This document shows positions 7,695 to 15,715 of a DNA stretch of 37,622 nucleotides, in pieces; within the stretch, counting starts at the first letter, position 1; the number at the start of each line of letters is the position of its first letter. Source of the stretch: GWF2-50-93 sp049297395 (GTDB lineage: Bacteria > Verrucomicrobiota > Lentisphaeria > Victivallales > GWF2-50-93). The stretch covers positions 1 through 37,622 of the forward strand of contig JBAQUG010000392.1 in NCBI GenBank assembly GCA_049297395.1, in the 5' to 3' direction. Made by a program: the position numbers and the translations under genes. Under the pieces are notes generated by a model that made no database searches, was not told where the DNA came from, and saw nothing but the letters and a program-made list of their open reading frames with translations.

Positions 7695-9218
7695 ATGACG
7701 CTCGTAATCATATATCTTCTTTTAACCGTACTACTTCTGCTATTGAACGCATTTTTCGTGCTTGCGGAATTCGCGGCGGTCAAGGCACGCCCCACCCACA
7801 TGGAGGCCCTTGCCGCCAAGGGTGACATAAGGGCAAAGATGATGCAGAACATCCAGACCCGTCTGGACAAGTACCTGTCTGTCTGCCAAGTTGGAATAAC
7901 CCTGGCCAGTATCGGACTTGGCTTTGTGGGGGAACCCGGTTTCGCGGCGATCATCGCCTACCTCCTGCAGAAGGCTGGTTACGGAAACGGAATAGCCGAC
8001 GCGACGATCCATGGGATAGCTATCTCAATCTCCTACATACTCATCTCATACCTGCACATTGTCCTAGGGGAACAGGTGCCGAAAATCTTCGCGATCCGCA
8101 AAGTCGAGCAGGCCGCACTGAACACCGCATTTCCTCTGCATTTCTTCTATTTCGTGTTCTTCATCCCCCTCTGGGTGCTGAACTGGTCGGTTGACGCCAT
8201 ACTGTTTCTCCTGGGAGTTCCGAAGGCGTCGAAACACGAGGGACATTCTGAGGATGAAATAAGAATAATCCTAGACAATTCCCAAGCGAGCGGCATGATG
8301 ACATTCCGGCGCCTCCTTTATATCGAGAACGTGCTCGACATGGGAACCCTCACCGTGAGGAACTCAATGCGTTCACGAGAAAGAATGCACGTGCTCCGGA
8401 CACTGGCGACTCAGGAGGAGAACAACAAGATCATCACAGAATTTAAACAGTCACGTTACCCCCTCATAGGAGAAGACCCTGAAAATCCGCTGGGATATGT
8501 GCACTTGAAAGACCTATATCTTGCTATGACTGCTGGGAAACCTACGACAGATCTCAAGAGTTTCGTCAGGCCATGCCTGAAGTCGAAGGAGAGCGATACC
8601 ATTGAACAACTTCTTTCAGTAATGCAGCGCCGGGGCAACCATGTGGCACTGGTATACAATAACAAGGGAGCATGGACCGGTTTCGTAACGATGGAAGATC
8701 TTCTTGAGGAAGTCGTGGGCGCCATCGAAGAGGAATTCCCCCTTGAAGTACCAGTCTACCTCTCAGACGCTCTTACTGCCGACAGGGTCCTACTGGATGT
8801 CGAGGGCAAATCAATAATTGAAGCTACAGAGAATGCCCTGAGCCGCCTAAATCCTAACGATCTTCCACTTCCCACGGAAAAGATCATGCTTTCGGTATTG
8901 GAGAGGGAAAAACTAATGAGCAGCTATGTCGGCAGGAACATAGCAATACCCCATGCACGTCTTAAAAGCCTGGCACGGCCTGTCGTTGTTGTCGGACGCC
9001 TGAAAGAGCCATTTCCTGCTCCAGTTCCCAATGAAACCATAAATATCATTTTTATACTTCTCACTCCGGCAGACATACCGCGTGTCCACCAGGTCCTGCT
9101 GTCCCACATAGCCCAGATGCTCGACAGCGATTTCCTGTCGGATCGGCTGCTCAATGCAAAAACATCCGGCGAACTTTTTGAAGCACTGAAGACCGCCGAA
9201 CAGGCATCACTGGCATAA
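7695..9218 (+). CDS. CNNM/CorC-type membrane protein (DUF21-CBS) fused to a PTS EIIA-like domain
   Basis: Residues 1 to about 175 form the DUF21 membrane domain with three or four hydrophobic spans and LGEQVPKIFAIRK. Residues about 205-345 form a CBS pair ending in the typical DLLEEVVGAIEEE motif. In place of the usual CorC_HlyC transporter-associated domain, residues about 365-505 resemble a PTS EIIA type 2 domain: NIAIPHAR contains the phosphoacceptor-position His420, and LTPADIPRVHQVLLSHIA fits the rest of that fold. CNNM/CorC proteins are linked to Mg2+ or Co2+ transport. The fusion suggests metal or ion transport under phosphorelay control, but no HPr or EI is visible here. No strong ribosome site precedes the ATG. 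It lies 18 bases after the C26 gene. Confidence 0.85.
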   Translation: MTLVIIYLLLTVLLLLLNAFFVLAEFAAVKARPTHMEALAAKGDIRAKMMQNIQTRLDKYLSVCQVGITLASIGLGFVGEPGFAAIIAYLLQKAGYGNGIADATIHGIAISISYILISYLHIVLGEQVPKIFAIRKVEQAALNTAFPLHFFYFVFFIPLWVLNWSVDAILFLLGVPKASKHEGHSEDEIRIILDNSQASGMMTFRRLLYIENVLDMGTLTVRNSMRSRERMHVLRTLATQEENNKIITEFKQSRYPLIGEDPENPLGYVHLKDLYLAMTAGKPTTDLKSFVRPCLKSKESDTIEQLLSVMQRRGNHVALVYNNKGAWTGFVTMEDLLEEVVGAIEEEFPLEVPVYLSDALTADRVLLDVEGKSIIEATENALSRLNPNDLPLPTEKIMLSVLEREKLMSSYVGRNIAIPHARLKSLARPVVVVGRLKEPFPAPVPNETINIIFILLTPADIPRVHQVLLSHIAQMLDSDFLSDRLLNAKTSGELFEALKTAEQASLA

Positions 9219-9280
9219 GGGAATGATAAAAATCCAAGGACAGATTCTGCAAGTTTAATCCATCCGGGCAAACCATTCAT

Positions 9281-10465
9281 TCAAGCTTCATCGCCGCCTG
9301 TGAAAAAGCGTTTGGCCTTGTCGATGAAAGTATCCATGAGAGGATGGTTTTTAGAGCCTTCCTGTATGGTCTTGAACTTGGCAAGAAGATCTTTCTGTTC
9401 GCGGGTGAGGCTTGTCGGAACTTCGACAAAGACCTTTATATGCTGATCCCCGCGCTGGCCACCACGGAGGGAAGGCATTCCCTTGCCCTTGATGCGCATG
9501 ACAGTCCCATTCTGTGTCCCCTCGGGGATCTTGAGTTTCGTCTTGCCTGTTATTGTCGGGACTTCAACAAGTCCGCCAAGCGAGGCTGTCACAAAATCTA
9601 TAGGAAGTTCACATATTATATCTAGTCCGTCACGCTGGAAAATTTCGTGCGCACGGACATGTACGACGACGTAGAGATCTCCGGCCTGTCCACCGCGGAC
9701 ACCCCCCTCTCCTTCTCCTGAAACCCTCAACCTTGATCCAGTGTCAACACCTGGCGGTATATGGATTTTCAAGATTTTCTCGACCCTCATCCTTCCTTCA
9801 CTGCCGCATTTCCGGCATGGGTTCTGAATTACTTGACCAGCCCCATGGCAGTTCGGACAGGTCTGCCTGATGCTGAAAAAGCCCTGAGACATGGAAATAT
9901 TCCCTGTCCCGCGGCATTTTGAGCAGGTGCTCTTGCCGGTCCCGTGCTCGCATCCGCTTCCGTTGCAGGCATCGCATGTTTCGAGTCTTGGAATCTTTAT
10001 CTTCTTGTCAGATCCATATACGGCCTCTTCAAAGTCGATCTCAATATCGAACCTGAGGTCTGCGCCATCCCTTTCACCGCTTGAAGACCTGCGGCCACCG
10101 CCAGTGAAAAGCTCTTCGAAAATTGAAGATCCTCCACCACCGCCGCCGCCACCACCAAAGAACTGGCTGAAAATATCATAAGGGTCGTGGTATTCAAAAC
10201 CTCCATAACCTGCACCTGGCCCTGATGAACCGCGGGAGGTAAAGGCGTCATGTCCCAGCTGGTCGTATTGCGAGCGTTTCTGCGTATCGCTCAGGATTTC
10301 ATAGGCGTGGGAAATATCCTTGAACTTCTCTTCGGCTTCCTTGTTGCCTGAATTCTTATCGGGATGGTACTTGATGGCAAGCTTGCGGTAGGCCTTCTTG
10401 ATCTCCTCCGCGCTTGCTGTCTTGGAAACTCCGAGTGTTTCGTAGAAATCCTGTTTCGATGGCAT
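9281..10465 (-). CDS. dnaJ: Chaperone DnaJ (type I Hsp40)
   Basis: DnaJ delivers unfolded substrates to DnaK and stimulates its ATPase. The J domain carries H34-P-D36; it is followed by a Gly/Phe-rich region with nine consecutive glycines (104-112). The zinc-binding region has four CxxCxGxG-type repeats (C164/C167, C181/C184, C203/C206, C217/C220), the last one being slightly degenerate (CRKCGSEG). The C-terminal substrate domains follow, with KIPEGTQNGTVMRIKGKGMPSL in the usual place. The total of 394 aa is normal. It lies 11 bases downstream of grpE and converges with the CNNM-like gene with no obvious terminator in the 62-base gap. Confidence 0.98.
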   Translation of the reverse strand: MPSKQDFYETLGVSKTASAEEIKKAYRKLAIKYHPDKNSGNKEAEEKFKDISHAYEILSDTQKRSQYDQLGHDAFTSRGSSGPGAGYGGFEYHDPYDIFSQFFGGGGGGGGGSSIFEELFTGGGRRSSSGERDGADLRFDIEIDFEEAVYGSDKKIKIPRLETCDACNGSGCEHGTGKSTCSKCRGTGNISMSQGFFSIRQTCPNCHGAGQVIQNPCRKCGSEGRMRVEKILKIHIPPGVDTGSRLRVSGEGEGGVRGGQAGDLYVVVHVRAHEIFQRDGLDIICELPIDFVTASLGGLVEVPTITGKTKLKIPEGTQNGTVMRIKGKGMPSLRGGQRGDQHIKVFVEVPTSLTREQKDLLAKFKTIQEGSKNHPLMDTFIDKAKRFFTGGDEA

Positions 10466-10476
10466 ATCCGGGTTTC

Positions 10477-11136
10477 CTATTTTGATTCTTTCGCATCAGA
10501 TTCATTGCCGACCGGCTGCGTCGGGCCGCTGCTTACGACCACGGATGCCGGCCTGAGAATTCTTTCACCCATCTTATAACCCTGCCGCCACTGTCTGAGA
10601 ATCCTCCCCTCCCCGTGTTTATCCGAAGGCTCCTTGGAGGCAGCCTCATGCAGGTTGGGATCGAATATCTGCCCCTCGGAAACCTGGATGATATCAATGT
10701 CAAGTTCGCTCATGGCCTTCCTGAATTCAGAAAGGATCATCTTCATTCCATCATCAAGAACTTTGAAATCCGGCTTCTTCTCTGAAGCTTCAAGCGCAAG
10801 CTTGAAATGATCAAAGACATTCAATACCGGCTGGATGGTATCGATCTTTACAAAAGTCCTGGCCTCAGCCATGTCCTTGTAAGTCCTCTTGCGGAAATTA
10901 TCAAAGTCAGCATATGCTCTCAGGAGTTTGTCCTTATTGGCGGCAAGTTCCATTTCAAGCTCGGCGACCCGCTGCCTGAGCATGTCTTCAGGAGAAAGTC
11001 CGTTTTTCCCATCCGCAGCAGCGGTGGATTCCATATCAGAAGGATGGACGGGAACATCCTGATCAGCCTTATTTCCGTTGTTCTCGGCGGCACCGGCTGA
11101 TTTCTTTTCCACATCACTGTGATTTTTCTTTGACAT
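10477..11136 (-). CDS. grpE: Nucleotide exchange factor GrpE
   Basis: GrpE releases ADP from DnaK. The first 45 or so residues are polar and low in complexity, followed by a long coiled coil (LRQRVAELEMELAANKDKLL) with the family motif YADFDNFRKRT, and a C-terminal beta domain with IIQVSEGQIFDPNLHEA. The length of 219 aa is usual. The gene has its own promoter in front, a near-consensus housekeeping type, with no CIRCE element. It is immediately downstream of two glycosyltransferase-like genes on the same strand. Confidence 0.97.
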   Translation of the reverse strand: MSKKNHSDVEKKSAGAAENNGNKADQDVPVHPSDMESTAAADGKNGLSPEDMLRQRVAELEMELAANKDKLLRAYADFDNFRKRTYKDMAEARTFVKIDTIQPVLNVFDHFKLALEASEKKPDFKVLDDGMKMILSEFRKAMSELDIDIIQVSEGQIFDPNLHEAASKEPSDKHGEGRILRQWRQGYKMGERILRPASVVVSSGPTQPVGNESDAKESK

Positions 11137-11174
11137 AAATGTTCAAGATTCCTTAGTAATATTTCGGGAACGAG

Positions 11175-11202
11175 ATTATAATTCACATTCAATATTTTTC
11201 AA
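11175..11202 (-). promoter_or_regulatory. Promoter of grpE-dnaJ
   Basis: On the minus strand TTGAAA (11202-11197) is followed after 16 bases by TATAAT (11180-11175), very close to sigma-70 consensus. The -35 overlaps the stop codon of the upstream TPR protein gene. No CIRCE inverted repeat or sigma-32-type element was seen, so heat control is not evident from the sequence. Confidence 0.7.
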
Positions 11203-12911
11203 TCCTGTTTTCCTATGCCGGCCTCTTTTTTTTGAATGTCCTTGAGCAGCCTGGAATACGAGTCCTTCAAAGTTTTGTCTTCAGGATGGATTTTCATGAG
11301 GCCCTCCCAGATTTTACGCGACTCCTCGAACCTACCCTGGTTTGCTAGAAGGGCACCGAGGGTGTATGTGGCGACAAAATGGTTGGGGTACATTGAAATT
11401 GCACTGCGAAGATCTTTCTCGGCTTCCTTATAACGTCCGAAACAGGAGTTGTAAATCCCCCTATTGGCAATGGCCGTAACATAATTAGGATAAATGGCTA
11501 TGGCTTTGTCACATGCAGACACAGCCTCCTCGTATTTATTCATCATTTCCACAGGATCGCCTTCCTTTCCAGCATATTCACCTAGCTGGACGGCAAGATT
11601 GTTCCAGGTCTTTACGCTCATTGGCGCCGAATTAACACCGGCCACCGCAATGCTCATCTGATTATCCCAGTCCTTGCCCCGTTCATACGTCCGGACTGAT
11701 AATGCCAGGACCGCAGCTGCCACAGCCAGTGAAACCAGCCTGTAGTCGATTTTCCTGAACATGGCGGCGGCAAAGACAGCCGTAAAAGTACAGAGCCAGA
11801 TGCTGGGAATATACTGCAGCCTTTCCCCAAAGATTGTTCCGGCCATTATTATGAAATTCCCGGCAGGCAATATGCAGACGACATATGCCATGAGCATGAA
11901 TATGACTTTGAATCTGATATTTTTGAAAAGCAGGATGATAGATAGGGGAACTGCAGAGAAAAGGAGAAGCGTCAGCCATGCCGTCCAGTCTAAAACCGAG
12001 TTTGAAGGCAGAAGCTGTGCATATGAATAATCATGGCAAAGCGCGGACGGCCAGAAGAATTTGAAAAGGGCGAGTCCCTGGACTTTAAGGGCGCTTATGA
12101 GATTCAGGGGAAACCGGCACAACGCTATAGGATTGTCGATAGCGGGATCAAAATTGGCCTTTGATGGTACTATCGTGCCAAGGGCGAAATACCTTGAAGC
12201 AAAGAAGACCGCCAACATGGTACAATAGAACCCGTATATTCCGACCTTATCCTTGACGAATCTCATGAAGCGTTCCCTTGTAAATGGTCTATCAAGATAT
12301 AAGTCGACAAGGATAAAGAGGGGAAGAGCTGCAATACCATGCTCTTTTGACCAGCATGCCAATAGGAAGCTGGATCCAGCAATTAAAAAGGCATATTTCC
12401 TCGTGTAAACATAGGTGTGGGATATCAGTGCTATCATGAGAAACATGGCACAGAGCAGCTCTCCGCGTCCAAACGCCGGGATCACCGCTTCTGTATGTAT
12501 AGGATGCACGGCAAAAATCGCTGAGGCAAAAATCGCGGCCCAGTATCCAAGCTTCAGTCTCAGTGATAATTTAAAGACCAGGAGTGTAACGATCAAGTGC
12601 AGGATGAGGTTCCCGATCCTGAAAGCCGGGGAATAATAACCGCTTGTCTTGGCGTTCAGCCAGTACGTGAACAGGGTAAGAGGACGATAGAGCCCCTGCT
12701 TCCTGTTCTCCTGCCAGAAATCCCGCTGCCAGCATTTCAGCGGATTTGCCTCCTGGGCATAAAAAGGATCATTTTGGATCAGGGGAACATCGTCGAATAC
12801 GAAATCTCCTCGCAGGGAATCGAAATAAGGAACAATTGCAGCGAGAATGCAGATCATAATCGCATAAGGAATATAATGTTTCATCTGTCTCTTTTTATCG
12901 CTTAATGTCAT
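11199..12911 (-). CDS. TMTC-like GT-C membrane glycosyltransferase with C-terminal TPRs (copy 2)
   Basis: This 570-aa product has about ten hydrophobic spans over residues 15-410, then about four TPR-like helical pairs to the C-terminus. The first loop has FDD at 39-41, followed by LYRPLT and HPIHTEAVIPAFGRGELL (136-153). An acidic pair in the first loop and the H-P-x-H-x-E-A-V/G-R-x-x-L-L block are also found in eukaryotic TMTC O-mannosyltransferases and other GT-C enzymes that use lipid-phosphate sugars. It is clearly paralogous to the genes at 12895 and 23149. It overlaps the upstream paralogue by 17 bases; Met10 (ATG at 12884) would avoid the overlap. I infer transfer of sugar to exported protein; substrate unknown. 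Confidence 0.8.
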   Translation of the reverse strand: MTLSDKKRQMKHYIPYAIMICILAAIVPYFDSLRGDFVFDDVPLIQNDPFYAQEANPLKCWQRDFWQENRKQGLYRPLTLFTYWLNAKTSGYYSPAFRIGNLILHLIVTLLVFKLSLRLKLGYWAAIFASAIFAVHPIHTEAVIPAFGRGELLCAMFLMIALISHTYVYTRKYAFLIAGSSFLLACWSKEHGIAALPLFILVDLYLDRPFTRERFMRFVKDKVGIYGFYCTMLAVFFASRYFALGTIVPSKANFDPAIDNPIALCRFPLNLISALKVQGLALFKFFWPSALCHDYSYAQLLPSNSVLDWTAWLTLLLFSAVPLSIILLFKNIRFKVIFMLMAYVVCILPAGNFIIMAGTIFGERLQYIPSIWLCTFTAVFAAAMFRKIDYRLVSLAVAAAVLALSVRTYERGKDWDNQMSIAVAGVNSAPMSVKTWNNLAVQLGEYAGKEGDPVEMMNKYEEAVSACDKAIAIYPNYVTAIANRGIYNSCFGRYKEAEKDLRSAISMYPNHFVATYTLGALLANQGRFEESRKIWEGLMKIHPEDKTLKDSYSRLLKDIQKKEAGIGKQD

Positions 12912-14568
12912 ATTTGCCCTTTTCCGAACTTATTTCCTTCTGTAAATCTTCGAGAGCTCGTTTTATCATCGGCTGGGATGGGGCCATCATCAGGGAAATA
13001 TTCCATATCCTGACAGCCTCCTCCGATTTTCCAAGGTTTGCGAGAACGGCTCCGAATTTATTATAAATATCGGGATTTTCCGTTCCAATATCAATAATCC
13101 TCCTGAGATCCTTTTCCGCAGATTCAAAATCTCTAAGTTCTATATTATATAACGCCCTGCTGAGATAAGCCATTTTGAATCTTGGATAAATCTGAATTGC
13201 ATTGTCACATGCCTCTACAGCTTCTTTAACTTTCCCATCATGGACGAGCTGGACGGCAAGATTATTCCATGTCTTCGCACTTTTAGGACAGGTCCTTACA
13301 CCGGCAAGGGTGATGCTACGCTGGTCCTGCCAGTCAAACGACCTTGCATATGTCCTGGATGCAAATGCCATCACCATGACAGCAAGCAATGCCGCAAACA
13401 GATTCAAATCTATCTTCCGCGAAATTCGCAGCAATATAACTGCAAGAGCAAAGCAAAGCCAGGCACTAGGCATGTAATAAAGTCTTTCGGCGAATATCGT
13501 TCCTGTAGGTGTGATTATGTTGGCCGCAGGAAGGATGGATACCACATATGCCAGCGATAAAAATGCTATTTTACCCTTGAGTTTCGGAAAGAGTCCGAGA
13601 AGGACGAACGGTATGGCAAAGACAATAAGGGCAACCGCAATACCTGTTGGATCAAAAAATGATTTCAACGGAAGCATCTGGGCATAGGAATAGTCATGTG
13701 AAAGAGTAACGGGCCAGATGAAGAGGTAAAGTGCGAATCCCTGGATGTTTATTGCGCTCAAAAGACGTTCAGGTAATGAACATAACGCAAGCTGGTTGTC
13801 CAGAAACGGATCAAATCTTGTCATTGCCGGCATTACCGTCCCCATCGCCTCGTATCTGGCAAAAACGACAAGCACCATGGCGATAATATAGGAGAAATAT
13901 GGTTTTAGACCTGGCATGCTCGACTTTTTATCCCATTTCATCCTGCCAGAATAAAAGTCATAAAGCAGGCACAATGGGATAAGTGCGACACCGTGCTCCT
14001 TCGACCAGCATGCCAGAATGAAGCAAATCGCTGTTCCAATTGAATACAAAAAATTTCTGCGAATATAGGTATGGAAAAGAAGACCGGTAAAAATGAAAAA
14101 CCCGCAAAGGAGCTCTCCTCTCCCAAATGCAGGTATGACTGCTTCCGTATGGAGGGGGTGGATGGCGAAAATAACGCCTGAGAAAATAGCGGCATGCCTG
14201 CCAAGCCTCAATCTCAGGGCCAGATTGAATACGACAAAAACGGTAATTATATGCAGAAGCAGGTTCACAGCCCTAAATGCAGGAGAATAAAGACCGAAAG
14301 ACTTGGCATTGAGCCAGTAGGAAAATATGGTCAGGGGACGATATAGGCCCTGCGCCAGGGATTCCATCCAGTAGTCCCTTTTCCAACAGTCAGTCAAGGA
14401 ATTATCAGTCTTGTAAAAAGGATCTTCAGAAAGGAGCGGGATGTCATCAAAGGCAAAATCGCCCTCTATCGAACCAATATAAGGGACAACTGCCGCCAGG
14501 AGTAGAATGCCCCATAAGGCATATTTGCTGCGGACAAGGGCTCTCAAATAATCTGAAATACTTTTCAT
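12895..14568 (-). CDS. TMTC-like GT-C membrane glycosyltransferase with C-terminal TPRs (copy 1)
   Basis: The protein of 557 aa has a first membrane span at about residues 18-32, an FDD motif (40-42) in the first outer loop, LYRPLT (75-80), HPLHTEAVIPAFGRGELL (137-154), further spans to about 405, and a C-terminal region of three or four TPR-like units. It is the closest relative of the two genes at 11199 and 23149, sharing the order of motifs nearly throughout. Its ATG overlaps the stop of the polyprenyl-phosphate sugar synthase gene by four bases (ATGA), which is strong evidence that the two act together: the upstream enzyme makes the lipid-phosphate sugar and this one uses it. The acceptor is not known. 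Confidence 0.82.
   Translation of the reverse strand: MKSISDYLRALVRSKYALWGILLLAAVVPYIGSIEGDFAFDDIPLLSEDPFYKTDNSLTDCWKRDYWMESLAQGLYRPLTIFSYWLNAKSFGLYSPAFRAVNLLLHIITVFVVFNLALRLRLGRHAAIFSGVIFAIHPLHTEAVIPAFGRGELLCGFFIFTGLLFHTYIRRNFLYSIGTAICFILACWSKEHGVALIPLCLLYDFYSGRMKWDKKSSMPGLKPYFSYIIAMVLVVFARYEAMGTVMPAMTRFDPFLDNQLALCSLPERLLSAINIQGFALYLFIWPVTLSHDYSYAQMLPLKSFFDPTGIAVALIVFAIPFVLLGLFPKLKGKIAFLSLAYVVSILPAANIITPTGTIFAERLYYMPSAWLCFALAVILLRISRKIDLNLFAALLAVMVMAFASRTYARSFDWQDQRSITLAGVRTCPKSAKTWNNLAVQLVHDGKVKEAVEACDNAIQIYPRFKMAYLSRALYNIELRDFESAEKDLRRIIDIGTENPDIYNKFGAVLANLGKSEEAVRIWNISLMMAPSQPMIKRALEDLQKEISSEKGKYDIKR
13419..13429. repeat. Dispersed palindrome copy in a TMTC-like gene
   Basis: GCGAA-A-TTCGC, the 11-base core only. 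It lies in a minus-strand gene and reads Arg-Ile-Ser-Arg, a different frame from most other copies. Confidence 0.65.
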
Positions 14569-15281
14569 CTACGGATTTTAACTCTTCTGAGCTGCCACAG
14601 GGAAAGACAGTAGTTCCACATAACGCCGAATCCGAGCTTGCTTTCGCCTGCCGTCCTTTTACGGAAAAAAATCCCCACCTCCCTGAATTCCGACTTGTCA
14701 GGATGAATTTGCAGGAGGTACAGGATTTCCAACAGGATCTTGAAACCTCTTGGATTCAGGAATGGACGGATCCTGCGGTATGAGGATGCGCGAACGATGA
14801 AAAATCCGGACATGGGATCACTGACTTCAACCCCCAGCGTCATCGTGGCCATCAAAGTCGCAGCGCTGCTTGCGATTCTCCTGTGGATCGGCCATCCGCC
14901 CTCAATCCCCCCTCCGGCTGAATAACGTGTACCAATCACCAGATCGCATTTTTCCGCCTCGGACAGCATTTTGAGGAGGCAGGACTCATCATGCTGGAGA
15001 TCTCCGTCCATGACACACAGATACTCGCCCTTGGCAATGTCAAATCCGTCGACAATGCTCGGGCTCAATCCTTTGCCATGGGTCCTCCGCAGGCAATGGA
15101 TGCGGCTGTCCTTCTTCGCATATTCTTCTACCACCTGCCAGGTCAGGTCAGGAGAATTGTCGTCGACAACGATTATCTCAAGGTCTTTACCTAAAGGGAT
15201 GGAGGCAAGTTTTTCCAAGAGAATAGGAATATTATCTTTTTCATTATAAGTGGGTATCACTATTGAACAAAATATTGACAT
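14565..15281 (-). CDS. Polyprenyl-phosphate mannose synthase-like GT2 glycosyltransferase
   Basis: The family transfers mannose or glucose from a nucleotide sugar to polyprenyl phosphate on the inner face of the membrane. IVIPTYNEKDNIP lies at the start, VVDDNSPD and MDGDLQHDE give the nucleotide-sugar and metal-binding aspartates, and DPMSGFFIV is the DPM1-type motif. The product is about 238 aa with no C-terminal membrane or GtrA domain, like the single-domain DPM1. ATG at 15281 is preferred over the adjoining GTG because GGGGAAG (15285-15291 on this strand) fits it. It heads the operon leading into two TMTC-like genes, to which it presumably supplies lipid-linked sugar. Confidence 0.9.
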   Translation of the reverse strand: MSIFCSIVIPTYNEKDNIPILLEKLASIPLGKDLEIIVVDDNSPDLTWQVVEEYAKKDSRIHCLRRTHGKGLSPSIVDGFDIAKGEYLCVMDGDLQHDESCLLKMLSEAEKCDLVIGTRYSAGGGIEGGWPIHRRIASSAATLMATMTLGVEVSDPMSGFFIVRASSYRRIRPFLNPRGFKILLEILYLLQIHPDKSEFREVGIFFRKRTAGESKLGFGVMWNYCLSLWQLRRVKIRR

Positions 15282-15321
15282 CACTTCCCCTGTTATCTTG
15301 TATTCAAATATTTAAACCAGC

Positions 15322-15389
15322 CATGATATCATGTCAGTTTTTATTATACCTGCAAAATAGTATATTAAAATTGATTGTTCAAGAATCAA
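15322..15389 (-). promoter_or_regulatory. Candidate regulated promoter of the DPM-like operon
   Basis: On the minus strand a perfect TATAAT -10 lies at 15348-15343, but the position of the -35 (about 15371-15366) reads ATTTTA, which is poor. Directly upstream is a near-perfect 19-base palindrome (15371-15389; arms TTGATT/AATCAA plus two inner pairs, one mismatch) centred roughly 44 bases before the predicted start. That is a common place for an activator. A second, perfect palindrome CATGATATCATG (15322-15333) lies just after the predicted start and could be a repressor site. Confidence 0.45.
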
Positions 15390-15566
15390 TATAATTAATA
15401 CTCCCTTCACAAATCGAGCTGGATGATGATAAATTCATCATTTAACAAACTTACAGGGCTCTTGCCAGGCAATTATATTCTACGTACAATTCCACTACTT
15501 GCAGGCCGACACCTCCTGCGAATTGAATATCTGCCTAAAGCATTTATCTTAGGATAATGGACAAGC

Positions 15567-15665
15567 ATGTTTTCTTTACTGGTTTTTGCCTGTGTCCTGG
15601 GCTGGTGGCTCCGGCAGCGTTACAAAACTCAGCATCATTTATTTGCTGAAAGTGCAAAACCGTGA
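15567..15665 (+). CDS. Possible 32-aa single-span membrane peptide
   Basis: An ATG at 15567 opens a 32-codon frame starting MFSLLVFACVLGWWLRQRY, a hydrophobic helix followed by a basic stretch, as in many small inner-membrane proteins. The ribosome site is weak (AGGA at 15551 is too far; GGA at 15559 is short). It fits a genuine small protein in composition only and may be chance. Confidence 0.2.
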   Translation: MFSLLVFACVLGWWLRQRYKTQHHLFAESAKP

Positions 15666-15715
15666 AAATCAAAAATAAGTTGTTACATTTTTTCAGAAGG
15701 GCTTAACGGGTTAGG

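Larger units (their letters stand above)
15282..15715. other. Divergent intergenic region between glycosylation genes
   Basis: This 434-base stretch is A/T-rich and separates two divergent genes. The half nearest the minus-strand gene holds a TATAAT -10 and two operator-like palindromes, described separately. The remainder holds a 32-codon reading frame (15567-15665) of doubtful status and otherwise nothing I recognise. No clear promoter for the plus-strand gene was found. Confidence 0.6.

Noticed and set aside
10127..10160. CCACCGCCG-type simple repeat
   Set aside because: It simply encodes the poly-Gly of the DnaJ Gly/Phe region.
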